From: Chitinophagales bacterium
Lineage (GTDB): Bacteria > Bacteroidota > Bacteroidia > Chitinophagales > Chitinophagaceae
NCBI GenBank assembly: GCA_026936105.1
Contig: JAIXKI010000001.1
Location: 1-63,151, forward strand
Reading direction: 5' to 3'
Length of the DNA stretch: 63,151 nt
Below, piece by piece: positions 9,126 through 17,800 of the stretch (positions are counted from its first letter, which is position 1; each line of letters opens with the position of its first letter). Below the pieces are notes generated by a model. That model was not told where the DNA came from and ran no database searches. It worked only from the letters and a program-made list of their open reading frames with translations. Both the position numbers and the translations under genes were made by a program.

Positions 9126-10328
9126 TTATGATTGAATTGCGGCTATGCCTGGTAAAGTTTTCCCTTCGAAAAATTCGAGCATGGCGCCGCCGCCGGTGGA
9201 TACATAACTGACTTTATTTGTATAGCCAAATTTATTCACTGCTGCCACACTGTCTCCGCCACCTACAAGTGAAAAAGCGCCTTTTTGTGTGGCATCGGCT
9301 ACAGCGCCGGCAACACATATTGTCCCATGCTGAAATTGAGGCATCTCAAAAACACCCATGGGGCCATTCCATAGGATTGTTTTCGAATGGAGGATCACGT
9401 TGGAGAATTGCTCACAGGCATTAGGCCCTATATCCAACCCCATCCACCCGTCAGGAATACTATTACTGGGAGCATCAGAGATGTTTGCTTCAGCATCAAA
9501 TTTATCGGCGATTACTGAATCTGAGGGCAAATGAATGTTCACTCCTCTTTCTTCCGCTTTTTTTAAAAGGAATGAAGCAGTTTCGATCCTGTCCTGTTCA
9601 CAAAGCGAATTTCCTATCCTGCCGCCCATTGCTTTCAAAAAAGTGTATGCCATGCCGCCCCCGATAATGATATCAGTTGCTTTCTCCAATAAGTTTTCAA
9701 GAATCAGAATCTTATCCGACACTTTTGCTCCACCGATGATAGCTGTGAATGGCTTTTCTGAATGGAGGAATACTTTCTCTGCACTGGCCACTTCATTTTC
9801 CATCAGCAACCCGAACATCTTTTTCTCTCTGGGAAAAAACTGAGCGATCACCGCGGTGGAAGCATGTGCCCGGTGTGCTGTTCCGAAGGCATCGTTTACA
9901 TAAACATCTCCAAGCGAAGCCAGCTTCTTTGCAAAATTTTCATTTCCTTTTTCTTCTTCTTTATAAAATCTCAGGTTCTCCAACAAAAGCACCTCGCCCG
10001 GTTTCAATGAAGCTGCCATTTGAATTGCTTCATTTCCTGTGCAATCAGGAGCAAAGAATACAGCAACGCCTTGTAATAATTTTCTTACATGAGCAACCAA
10101 ATGCTTCAACGAAAATTTCTCAGAGGGCCCATCTTTGGGGCGGCCAAGATGACTCATTAAAATAACCGAGCCGCCATCTCTTAATATTTTTACAATGGTA
10201 GGTAAAGATGCTCTGATCCTGGTATCATCAGTGATCTCATACTTATCATTCAGCGGAACATTAAAATCAACCCGGACCAATGCTCTTTGCCCTTTGAAAT
10301 TATGATCTGAAAACTTAGACATATTCAA
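9126..10328 (-). CDS. pgk: Phosphoglycerate kinase
   Basis: Glycolytic kinase that transfers phosphate from 1,3-bisphosphoglycerate to ADP. The 400-residue length is standard. Visible motifs are [13 protein letters not shown] (N-terminal substrate site), [33 protein letters not shown], the GGAKVSDKI and [14 protein letters not shown] segments, [10 protein letters not shown] and the C-terminal nucleotide loop GGGDSVAAV. An alternative start is Met3, 6 bases downstream. It lies 88 bases downstream of gap, with a terminator-like hairpin between them, so expression may be coupled only in part. Confidence 0.97.
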   Translation of the reverse strand: MNMSKFSDHNFKGQRALVRVDFNVPLNDKYEITDDTRIRASLPTIVKILRDGGSVILMSHLGRPKDGPSEKFSLKHLVAHVRKLLQGVAVFFAPDCTGNEAIQMAASLKPGEVLLLENLRFYKEEEKGNENFAKKLASLGDVYVNDAFGTAHRAHASTAVIAQFFPREKKMFGLLMENEVASAEKVFLHSEKPFTAIIGGAKVSDKILILENLLEKATDIIIGGGMAYTFLKAMGGRIGNSLCEQDRIETASFLLKKAEERGVNIHLPSDSVIADKFDAEANISDAPSNSIPDGWMGLDIGPNACEQFSNVILHSKTILWNGPMGVFEMPQFQHGTICVAGAVADATQKGAFSLVGGGDSVAAVNKFGYTNKVSYVSTGGGAMLEFFEGKTLPGIAAIQS

Positions 10329-10355
10329 AGATTTTTATTTTTAAAGTTAATGGAA

Positions 10356-10400
10356 ACAAAAATGCCCCGTACCTTTTTAAGTCCAGGATCACGGAGCATT
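10356..10400 (-). terminator. Terminator-like hairpin between gap and pgk
   Basis: On the minus strand AATGCTCCGT (10400-10391) pairs with ACGGGGCATT (10370-10361) with one mismatch across a 20-base loop, followed by TTTTTG. It lies 16 bases past the gap stop and could end or attenuate gap transcription before pgk. Confidence 0.55.
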
Positions 10401-10415
10401 CAGTTCGGTTGTGTT

Positions 10416-11429
10416 TTATTTGCGGATCAGTTTTGCAAAATAATAAACCGTCCTGACCAACTGGCTTACATAGCTCATTTCATTATCATACCAGCTGACG
10501 GTACGTACCAGTTGTGAATCGCCCACTGTCAGCACTTTGGTCTGGGTGGCATCGAAGAGTGAGCCATAACGCATTCCGATGATATCCGTACTCACGATCT
10601 CATCTTCATTATAGCCAAACGATTCATTGGAAGCTTCTTTCATAGCGGCATTTACCTCTTCAACGGTTACTTTTTTACCAAGAATGCAGTTCAATTCAGT
10701 GAGTGAGCCGGTGATGGTCGGAACCCTTTGAGCCGTGCCGTCCAGCTTCCCTTTCAGGTTAGGCAAGACAAGTCCTATCGCTTTAGCTGCACCGGTTTTA
10801 CTGGGAACTATATTTTGAGCTGCAGCCCTCGCCCTTCTAAGGTCACCTTTCGGATGCGGAGAGTCTAGTGTATTCTGGTCATTGGTATAGGCATGAACTG
10901 TGGTCATCAGCCCTACTTTGATCCCGTACTTTTTATCCAAAACATCAGCCATGGGCGCCAGGCAATTGGTAGTGCAGGAAGCACAGGAGATGATCGTTTC
11001 GCTGCCATCCAGGATATCATGGTTGACATTAAAAACGATAGTCTTCAGATCGCCTGTCGCCGGAGCAGAAATGACCACTTTTTTAGCTCCGGCTGCGATA
11101 TGAGCAGAAGCTTTTTCCTTATCGGTGAAGAAGCCGGTACATTCCAAAACAACATCAACTCCATGATCTTTCCAGGGTATGTCGGCAGGATTTCTTTGCG
11201 CATAAACCCTTACCTCATTGCCATCTATGATAACTGAATTCTCAGTAGATCTTACCTCTGCATCAAAACGACCCTGAGCGCTGTCGTATTTGATAAGGTG
11301 TGCCAAAACTTTAGGGCTGGTGAGATCATTGACTGCCACCACCTCTATGCCTTCCATTTTATAGATCTGGCGATAAACTAAACGGCCGATCCTTCCAAAG
11401 CCATTGATCGCAACTTTTATGCTGTTCAT
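10416..11429 (-). CDS. gap: Type I glyceraldehyde-3-phosphate dehydrogenase
   Basis: Glycolytic enzyme that converts glyceraldehyde 3-phosphate, NAD and phosphate to 1,3-bisphosphoglycerate. At 337 residues it has the normal length. The Rossmann motif [12 protein letters not shown] is at residues 9-20, Asp35 after strand 2 suggests NAD preference, and the active-site [12 protein letters not shown] places the catalytic cysteine at residue 152. [25 protein letters not shown] and the C-terminal [17 protein letters not shown] complete the signature. It lies upstream of pgk, so the two consecutive glycolytic steps are encoded together. Confidence 0.97.
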   Translation of the reverse strand: MNSIKVAINGFGRIGRLVYRQIYKMEGIEVVAVNDLTSPKVLAHLIKYDSAQGRFDAEVRSTENSVIIDGNEVRVYAQRNPADIPWKDHGVDVVLECTGFFTDKEKASAHIAAGAKKVVISAPATGDLKTIVFNVNHDILDGSETIISCASCTTNCLAPMADVLDKKYGIKVGLMTTVHAYTNDQNTLDSPHPKGDLRRARAAAQNIVPSKTGAAKAIGLVLPNLKGKLDGTAQRVPTITGSLTELNCILGKKVTVEEVNAAMKEASNESFGYNEDEIVSTDIIGMRYGSLFDATQTKVLTVGDSQLVRTVSWYDNEMSYVSQLVRTVYYFAKLIRK

Positions 11430-11463
11430 GTATCAAATTGATTTTAAAAATTAAAAATGAGGC

Positions 11464-11471
11464 ACAAAGTT
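11464..11471 (-). promoter_or_regulatory. Candidate -7 element (TAACTTTG) of gap
   Basis: TAACTTTG on the minus strand fits TAnnTTTG exactly and lies 35 bases upstream of the gap start. A TTTG is present upstream (11486-11489) but the 14-base spacing is shorter than the usual 19-20, so only the -7 element is well supported. Confidence 0.45.
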
Positions 11472-11534
11472 ATGAAAACTGCTACCAAAGGCTATATCAT
11501 ATTTCAGTAAAAGAGGCAGATTAGGGCAAAAACA

Positions 11535-11566
11535 TTTGGCAAAAAATTCCGGTGCAACTATCTTTG
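11535..11566 (+). promoter_or_regulatory. Bacteroidota-type promoter of tRNA-Glu
   Basis: TTTG at 11535-11538, a 20-base spacer and TATCTTTG at 11559-11566 match the Bacteroidota housekeeping promoter (-33 TTTG, -7 TAnnTTTG) at every defined position. The tRNA starts 60 bases downstream, leaving a short 5' leader to be trimmed. Confidence 0.75.
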
Positions 11567-11625
11567 CACGCCCAACTAAAAACGGGTTTGGAGAGGTTGA
11601 AAGCCAGCAAAGTTTTTGAAAAGTT

Positions 11626-11697
11626 GGCCCGTTCGTCTAAGGGCTAGGACACCACCCTTTCACGGTGGTGATACGGGTTCGAATCCCGTACGGGCTA
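11626..11697 (+). tRNA. tRNA-Glu (anticodon TTC)
   Basis: A complete 72-base cloverleaf. The acceptor stem is GGCCCGT paired with ACGGGCT, with a G-T first pair common in tRNA-Glu, and discriminator base A at 11697. The anticodon stem ACCAC/GTGGT encloses loop CCTTTCACG with anticodon TTC, and the T arm is CGGGTTCGAATCCCG. The CCA end is not encoded. A strong promoter match lies upstream and a hairpin terminator directly downstream, so it is a stand-alone transcription unit. Confidence 0.95.
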
Positions 11698-11703
11698 CAT
11701 AAG

Positions 11704-11734
11704 GAGGTTCTGATTTTTCAGAGCCTCTTTTGTT
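11704..11734 (+). terminator. Rho-independent terminator after tRNA-Glu
   Basis: Stem GAGGTTCTGA (11704-11713) with TCAGAGCCTC (11718-11727), a 4-base T loop and a following TTTTGTTG tail. It lies 6 bases after the tRNA end. Confidence 0.85.
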
Positions 11735-12035
11735 GTTCTGCGTTATCTATACCAACAACCTACTTTAAGCAAATAATCAAGCACAAAAGAATAAAAATCA
11801 TGCGGAGATTTACCATTGCCAAAAAACTTTTTTAAAGAGAATAGAATAATTTGATTCACAATGGCAGAAAGGGTAAACAATCAATGAAAAAATATCTTTT
11901 CAATCAGTTTTTGATTTCTAATAATTGTATATATCTTTACATCATATCTCCCGATAGCCGAACGATCAACCCCCTCAGAAATCCAATTTCTTCGTAAGAG
12001 CACAAATTCAACTTAACATTTTTAATTATTTCTTT
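11735..12035. other. Gene-free stretch ahead of the T9SS cargo gene, with a possible promoter
   Basis: No gene is seen in these roughly 300 bases. TTG (11911-11913), an 18-base spacer and TATCTTTA (11932-11939) resemble a Bacteroidota promoter with one mismatch at the end of the -7 box, leaving about 90 bases of 5' untranslated leader before the ATG at 12036. Confidence 0.4.
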
Positions 12036-13310
12036 ATGAAGAAATTCTACATCTCGTTTCTATTGCTTATTACTTGCAGCTTTTGGGCACAGTCCCAGAC
12101 TTATGAGTATTTGTTTAATAACAACCTTAATGAAAAAGGGGGTGGTCCGCCTTTGGTAGATACCCTGACCTGCGGAGCCGCAGCACAAGCGGGATTTTCT
12201 ACACAAGCCGTTTGTACCGGAGGAACGAAAACAGTACTTGATTTTAATGCAGGGGAAGGGCTGGTCTTTGAAAACAGCGGTGGATTTCTAGGACCGAATT
12301 CCAGTTACACAATAAATATGCTTTTTAAATATAACACACTTCAAGGCACATTAGGATATCCCTATGTAACGGGGGCTCAGCGATTAATAAATTTTGATAC
12401 AGCGTCTAATTTCGGAGTTTATTCATTCCCTCCAATCTTAGCTCCTCCGGATGGTGGTGTGCAATTTTATACGGGCGACCCTTTGACTAGTAATACTTCT
12501 AACAGGATAACTGCCAATACTTTTTTCCTTTTCACAATTATCAGAAATGCTGCAACTGATTCAGTGTTTATTTATATCAATGGACATAAAGCAGACAGTA
12601 TCTACGAAACTTCAGGTCTTTATGCCCCACAAAATGCAACTGCACCTATCTGGTTTTTCGTTGATAATGGGATTTCAGAAAATTATTCATGCGAGACCGG
12701 CCCTGGGAGTATCAGCTATCTCTCCATTTCAAATGTTGCGTCAACGCCTGAGGAAATTCAAAATTTTTACAGCACTCTATGCCCAAGTGTTTTACCTCTT
12801 CAGCTTTTAGATTTCAAAGCGGTAAAACAAAGCGGCTCAGTCAGCTTGTCCTGGTCCTCAACAAACGAAATAAATACAAGCCATTTTGAACTGGAAAGAA
12901 GCGCTGATGGAGTAAATTTCAACAAGATCGCACAAATATCAACCCACAACACTCCTGGCATCAATCATTATGGTTATGAAGATATGATTCCTTTGGCCAA
13001 CAACTTTTACAGGCTTAAGATGGTAGATCTTGATGGTTCTGCGAGTTACTCTTCGGTAATAAATATAACTTTTGAAGGAATAGGGAGCTTTAACTTCTTC
13101 CCTAATCCTGCTAATAATGAACTTACAATAACCGGTATTCAAAGAAATGAATATATCAAGTTGTTCAATTCGGAAGGAAAGTTATTATTAGAGAAAAGAG
13201 CTGCCGGCCACGTTATGACCCTGGATATAAGTAAATTCTCAAAGGGGATATATATTCTTCAATACTATGATGGTATAAACTTCAAAAACCGGAAACTAAT
13301 AAAACAGTAA
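12036..13310 (+). CDS. T9SS-secreted protein with LamG-like domain and type A sorting domain
   Basis: A 424-residue exported protein. Residues 1-21 are a signal peptide. Residues about 22-245 look like a concanavalin/LamG-type jelly roll (GLVFENSGGFLGPNSSYTIN and FVDNGISENYS), a fold often used for carbohydrate binding. Residues about 255-345 resemble the fibronectin-like module common before sorting domains (LSWSSTNEINTSHFELERSA). The last 75 residues are a type A T9SS C-terminal sorting domain (FFPNPANNELTITG, then KGIYILQYYDGINFKNRKLI). It is expected to cross the outer membrane through type IX secretion and be surface-attached or released. The natural ligand is unknown. Confidence 0.88.
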   Translation: MKKFYISFLLLITCSFWAQSQTYEYLFNNNLNEKGGGPPLVDTLTCGAAAQAGFSTQAVCTGGTKTVLDFNAGEGLVFENSGGFLGPNSSYTINMLFKYNTLQGTLGYPYVTGAQRLINFDTASNFGVYSFPPILAPPDGGVQFYTGDPLTSNTSNRITANTFFLFTIIRNAATDSVFIYINGHKADSIYETSGLYAPQNATAPIWFFVDNGISENYSCETGPGSISYLSISNVASTPEEIQNFYSTLCPSVLPLQLLDFKAVKQSGSVSLSWSSTNEINTSHFELERSADGVNFNKIAQISTHNTPGINHYGYEDMIPLANNFYRLKMVDLDGSASYSSVINITFEGIGSFNFFPNPANNELTITGIQRNEYIKLFNSEGKLLLEKRAAGHVMTLDISKFSKGIYILQYYDGINFKNRKLIKQ

Positions 13311-13332
13311 TTCCAATAGGTTCTTTCAAAGT

Positions 13333-13370
13333 AAAAGGGGCTGCCTGGATTCAAGCAGCCCCTTTTAAAA
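13333..13370. terminator. Bidirectional terminator between the T9SS gene and the polysaccharide locus
   Basis: A perfect 12-base stem AAAAGGGGCTGC (13333-13344) with GCAGCCCCTTTT (13355-13366) around a 10-base loop. A/T runs on both sides let it serve the plus-strand gene ending at 13310 and the minus-strand locus ending at 13389, so it marks the left end of the polysaccharide locus. Confidence 0.9.
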
Positions 13371-13388
13371 TTATTTCCTATTACCGGA

Positions 13389-14518
13389 TTAAATCCAGTT
13401 ATCAATATTTTCTTTCAAAATATCTCCCACATGATTCCAGGTAAATCTTGAGAGAGCATAATTGTGCCCGTTCTCTCCCATTTGTCTACATTTTTCAGGA
13501 TTTCCCAAAAGGTTGCATATTTTTTGATAATAGCTATCAATACTATTATCATCAATTAAATATCCATTAAAATCATCCACAACCATGTCCGGTAAGCAGC
13601 CGATCTCGTTAGAGATGATCGGTAATTTATATTCCATAGCTTCAATAAAAACAATCCCAAACGGTTCTCTTAAAGTAGGCATACAAAACAATGAAGCCTC
13701 TTTAAAATAGGCTGGTAAATCCTTAGGCGCTATTTTACCGATTACTTTACAATTTGGTGTATTCTCAATGTCAGGAGTGCATCCAATTATTGTCAAAGTA
13801 GCATCTTTGTGCCTTTCTAAAACTTTCCGGAATACTTTTAAAAGCAAAGGCCCCCCCTTCCTTTCCCAATCAACACCTACAAATAAAATGTTTTTTGAAT
13901 AATACTGATCGGAGCTTTTATTCGATTCGGGTTTTGGGATATTACTCCCCACATAGGCTACAATCACTTTCTCTTTAGCAACCTTGTATTGATGAATGAG
14001 AGAATAAGCAGGCAAGCTTCCGAATGTGAATATGATCGTTGCATCTTTATATATTTCTTTCTCAACTTTATAAATGAATCTTTTTGACCGTAAATACACC
14101 CTGGGATCGATTCCAGGGTACAAACAATTGGTCAGATTCGTATGATCTGTATATATAAAATTTGGCGTTCCTTCCAATTTCCCATTAAATATTGATTGAG
14201 TCTGAAATGTGAATAGGAATTTTTCCCATTTATTTATCTTTCGCAGCCTCTTGCCAATCTGAATCGAAATATAAGATGTTCTTAAAAACCAGCTACACCA
14301 ATCACGACGTTTCTTTCGTCCAAGAAGCATCTCCATACCATATTCATAAATAAAATAATAAATGTTGGGTATGTAATGATAAAAAAAAAATTACTTTTTA
14401 AAATTTTTAAGGCATCAACTACCTTTATTTCATAATCAGGATAACCTGTTTTTAAGATATGATATATCTTTTCATTTGTATGAGAGAATTTGCCAAACTT
14501 TACAAAAAGGATTTTCAT
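13389..14518 (-). pseudogene. GT-B fold glycosyltransferase (family 4 type), interrupted by a frameshift
   Basis: The last gene of the polysaccharide locus, a GT4-like transferase in two frames. The N-terminal piece starts at ATG 14518 (MKILFVKFGKFSHTNEKIYH) and runs to a T10 run on the coding strand (14381-14390). The downstream frame is open from just after that run (HYIPNIYYFIYEYGMEM) to 13389 and holds the nucleotide-sugar half: KNILFVGVDWERKGGPLLL, GKIAPKDLPAYFKEASLFCM and EPFGIVFIEAMEYKLPIISN with the EX7E glutamates. One extra T would join them into a 376-residue protein of normal GT4 length. Whether this is a sequence error, phase variation or a true mutation cannot be decided here. 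Sugar specificity is unknown. Confidence 0.8.
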
Positions 14519-14616
14519 TGAAACTGTTTTGTTACCCCTTACACTTTTACTTGCATATCTAAACCTGGTTATGCTTATCCAGGAGTGGCTTTTACTTAAA
14601 CATAACAAAGAGGAAT

Positions 14617-15708
14617 TTATCGATAAATCTCCAAAAGTGATTCAATAATCCTTTCAGAAGTATTACCATCCCACAGCTCAGGTATGTTACCATGTTTCCA
14701 GTCATTTTGAATTATCCTGGTCAAATATTTTTTTAGATTGTTTGGATCAGACCCAACCAATTCATTGGACCCGATCAGGACTGTCTCAGGTCTTTCGGTC
14801 GAATTCCTTAGTGTCACACATGGGATTTTCAAAACAGTTGCTTCCTCGGTAATGCCTCCTGAATCCGTGATCACAGCTTTTGCACGTTCAACCAAATACA
14901 TGAATTCAAGATAGGACAACGGATCCAGTTGGATAAGCCGGGAATCTTCAAATTTCATTTTTTGAAGCATCTTTCTTGTCCTCGGATGTACGGGAAAAAT
15001 TACAGGAAAACCGGAAGTAGAACTCAGAATGGTATTCAAAATTGTTTCAAGAGTAGTTTCATGATCCACATTGGATGGACGATGCAGGGTGAGTATAAAA
15101 TATGATTTATTGTGCAAGCCCATTTTATCCCATATTTCAGGCTTCCTGAATCGTTCTTTATTGCAATACAAAGTGTCTATCATTGTATTTCCTACAAAAA
15201 AGATCCTGCCGGCATCTACTCCCTGCTTCTTTAAATTATCTCCTGCCATTTCAGTGGTCGTAAAGAAATAATCGGCAATAGAATCGGTAACAATCCGGTT
15301 GATCTCTTCAGGCATGGTCCAGTCATAGGACCGAAGGCCTCCTTCCACATGTGCCACATCCACACAAAGTTTTTTTGACGTTATGGAACAAGCCATGGTC
15401 GAAGTCACATCTCCTACCACCAAAACTATATCCGGTCTATTTTCCATCAGTTCTTTCTCAAATTTTATCATAATAGCAGCAGTCTGCTCTGCCTGAGTGC
15501 CGCTTCCTGCCTCCAGATTTATGTCCGGTTCCGGAATATTCAACTGTTCAAAAAAATCAGCGCTCATCTTTTTATCGTAGTGCTGCCCTGTATGAACAAG
15601 CCTGTAACTTATATTTTTGCCTTCCTTCTGCGCTTTCCTGATTGCCCTGATGATCGGAGCTATTTTCATAAAATTCGGACGGGCTCCTGCTACTATTGTA
15701 ACTCTCAT
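14617..15708 (-). CDS. wecB: UDP-N-acetylglucosamine 2-epimerase (non-hydrolysing), copy 1
   Basis: Cytoplasmic enzyme interconverting UDP-GlcNAc and UDP-ManNAc; 363 residues. Family landmarks are the N-terminal GARPNFMKIAPIIRAI, VHTGQHYDKKMS, VVGDVTSTMACS, HVEGGLRSYDWTMPEEINR, HRPSNVD, FPVHPRTRKML and ITDSGGITEEATVLKIPCVT. Its upstream neighbour is a WecG/TagA-type glycosyltransferase, the class that transfers ManNAc or ManNAcA, so this copy probably supplies that donor. No UDP-ManNAc dehydrogenase (WecC) is visible, favouring ManNAc over ManNAcA as the transferred sugar. A second paralogue lies at 21645-22697. Confidence 0.92.
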   Translation of the reverse strand: MRVTIVAGARPNFMKIAPIIRAIRKAQKEGKNISYRLVHTGQHYDKKMSADFFEQLNIPEPDINLEAGSGTQAEQTAAIMIKFEKELMENRPDIVLVVGDVTSTMACSITSKKLCVDVAHVEGGLRSYDWTMPEEINRIVTDSIADYFFTTTEMAGDNLKKQGVDAGRIFFVGNTMIDTLYCNKERFRKPEIWDKMGLHNKSYFILTLHRPSNVDHETTLETILNTILSSTSGFPVIFPVHPRTRKMLQKMKFEDSRLIQLDPLSYLEFMYLVERAKAVITDSGGITEEATVLKIPCVTLRNSTERPETVLIGSNELVGSDPNNLKKYLTRIIQNDWKHGNIPELWDGNTSERIIESLLEIYR

Positions 15709-15779
15709 TTCTATAGAAATATTTTTTTAAAAAGACTATCGTTTATCCCTTTTGTCTGAATATTTGATTTATCTTTTCT

Positions 15780-16493
15780 TTAATAATCAAAAATAAATTT
15801 CGAATTCCCGAATAAATAACGTCTCCACATACGTCGGGGTTCCTGCATTAACCGATAAAACCATTCGAGTCCCGATCTTTGCATCCATAAAGGTGCTCTC
15901 TTAACATATCCTGCAACTACATCGAAACTGCCTCCTACGCCCATGATAAAGGGAGTCTTGATGATTTCTTTGTACTTATTCAAAAATATTTCTTTTCGAG
16001 GTGAGCTTATAGCTACAAATAGTATATCAGCGTTTGAGTCTGCAATTTGACGGGCTATTGCCGGTTCTTCATCAGGGTTAAAATAACCGTTTCTGTAACC
16101 TGCAATAATATTTTCACCATATTTGTGTTTGTATAACTCGACAATCTTCTTTACTATCTCTTCTTTTGCGCCCAAAAAAAAGATGCGATAATTTCTTTCT
16201 GAGCTTAACTCGACCAGTGCTGACATCAAATCAATACCTGCTACCCTTTCCGGTAATCTTCTATTCAAAATCTGTGAGGCCCAGATTACCGCCTGACCAT
16301 CCGGATTAATAATATCGCAATTTATAATTGAGTTTCTAAGCTCAGGATCCTTTTGAGCATTTACTATTTTTGCAGCATTAACTACCACATGATGAATCAC
16401 TCTTTTCCCCAAAATTGCCTGATCAATTCTTTCAAGAGTTTCCTGCATAGTATAATTATCAATAGGAATATTGCATATTACAACTCTGCTCAT
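15780..16493 (-). CDS. WecG/TagA/CpsF family glycosyltransferase (GT26)
   Basis: A 237-residue GT26 transferase that acts on lipid-linked intermediates at the cytoplasmic face. Conserved elements are VVNAAKIVNAQKDPELRNSI, NPDGQAVIWASQ (residues about 63-74), RVAGIDLM, RIFFLGAKEEIV, ADILFVAISSPRKEIFL and GVGGSFDVVAGYVKRAP near the C-terminus. TagA adds ManNAc and WecG adds ManNAcA; the adjacent UDP-GlcNAc 2-epimerase supports ManNAc as the donor sugar here. The exact acceptor cannot be read from sequence. Confidence 0.9.
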   Translation of the reverse strand: MSRVVICNIPIDNYTMQETLERIDQAILGKRVIHHVVVNAAKIVNAQKDPELRNSIINCDIINPDGQAVIWASQILNRRLPERVAGIDLMSALVELSSERNYRIFFLGAKEEIVKKIVELYKHKYGENIIAGYRNGYFNPDEEPAIARQIADSNADILFVAISSPRKEIFLNKYKEIIKTPFIMGVGGSFDVVAGYVKRAPLWMQRSGLEWFYRLMQEPRRMWRRYLFGNSKFIFDY

Positions 16494-16583
16494 AGGTCTT
16501 TTTAAAGTTTTCAGTTAGCTTTTAATCTAAATTCTTATTACTGATAACCCAAAATATAATGACGAAGTTTATTTTTCAACATC

Positions 16584-17762
16584 CTACTGTATATTAACTA
16601 AATAATTTGACAATCCATAAAACATCCAGGCCTGTGACCATCGTATATAAGAAATCTTATTAGTAAAATATTTCTGCTTCTGATAATAGAAAAACCCTTT
16701 AGGTGATTGCATATTCTTTATGGTCCAGAAAATCACCTGATCCACCATATCTCTGTTCTTTTCTAATAAGCCTGAATGTGCTAAAGTCACTACAAGTTGT
16801 GCCGGGGCATGAATATCGATGGGGTAAAGAATCTTGTTATAATATTTTGATCTTCCTTTGCTATCGAAAAAATTATTTAAATAGTATTCCATCCCTTTAT
16901 GAAATGCTTCCGTAAAAGAACTGTCACCTGTAAATTTCGAATATTCTGCAATGCACTCAAGATTGAACCCCGTATGGAAACTATCTATCCATTGATGATG
17001 AGGTAAGGTACTATAATACCATGAACCATCATCATTCTGAAAATCCACACAGTATCTAACAGCTTTATTCGCAATTTCGCTTAATTCTTTTTCTCCGGTA
17101 TAACTATAGATCCTGCTCAATAATTTCGCACCTAATAAAGAAGCATTAAAAACAGAAGTTTGATCAAAAGGCGAATATGAAAAAGCAAAACTGCCATTGG
17201 AGCCGGCCGTTCGTTTCAGATCTTTTAAAATGAAGTTTTTCGAACTAATTGCAGTTTCCAGGTATTGCTCACCTCCTGTTATTTCAAAAACATCCAGTAA
17301 AGCATTTGCTGCATATGATGTAGCAACAACTGTGGGAGTAAATTTCTTGAAATAAAAAGCCCTCGATTGCCATTCAAAATTATAGCCCCAACATGCACCA
17401 GAATATCCACTGGTCTTTAAGTTAACCAATAAATCAGAAAGCCTTATAAGTTTTTGCCTGATCTCTTCTTGATCAAAACTTTCCAATTTCAGAAGATTAC
17501 AATATCCCGAAATAAATAAGGCGATCCCTTTGGGGTTCAGCTCTTTTTTAACAACGAAAAATTTCCTGAAATTCAGGGGTGACCTTCTAAAGAACTGGAT
17601 CCAAGCTAACCTGACAATTTTACTTTTCGATAATAAAGGAAGAACTCTGAAAATACGGCTATTCAATCCATCATAAGGATCCCATCCTTTATAGTCATTT
17701 TCTTCACAATAATTTTTCAGTTTATTAAATGCCGTAATAATATTTTCTTTATAATTCACCAA
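16584..17762 (-). CDS. Putative alpha/alpha-toroid protein of unknown function in the polysaccharide locus
   Basis: A 392-residue protein without signal peptide or clear membrane helices. Repeated helix pairs with aromatic, glycine-rich turns suggest an (alpha/alpha)6-type toroid like those of six-hairpin glycosidases and lyases: GACWGYNFEWQSRAFY (about 120-135), FAFSYSPFDQTSVFNASLL, YCVDFQNDDGSWYYSTLP, WIDSFHTGFNLECIAEY and IHAPAQLVVTLAHSG. Similar proteins occur in other bacterial polysaccharide loci. The acidic and aromatic residues make a carbohydrate-acting role possible, but no catalytic pair can be assigned. It lies between a GT26 transferase and a GT39-like membrane protein. Confidence 0.5.
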   Translation of the reverse strand: MVNYKENIITAFNKLKNYCEENDYKGWDPYDGLNSRIFRVLPLLSKSKIVRLAWIQFFRRSPLNFRKFFVVKKELNPKGIALFISGYCNLLKLESFDQEEIRQKLIRLSDLLVNLKTSGYSGACWGYNFEWQSRAFYFKKFTPTVVATSYAANALLDVFEITGGEQYLETAISSKNFILKDLKRTAGSNGSFAFSYSPFDQTSVFNASLLGAKLLSRIYSYTGEKELSEIANKAVRYCVDFQNDDGSWYYSTLPHHQWIDSFHTGFNLECIAEYSKFTGDSSFTEAFHKGMEYYLNNFFDSKGRSKYYNKILYPIDIHAPAQLVVTLAHSGLLEKNRDMVDQVIFWTIKNMQSPKGFFYYQKQKYFTNKISYIRWSQAWMFYGLSNYLVNIQ

Positions 17763-17800
17763 TATTTATATTTCTTAAAATCCTGTTTGGTCTATCTTTT

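Noticed and set aside
11626-11697. tRNA-adjacent integrated element
   Set aside because: No integrase and no direct repeat of the tRNA 3' end was noticed; the next gene is an ordinary T9SS cargo gene.
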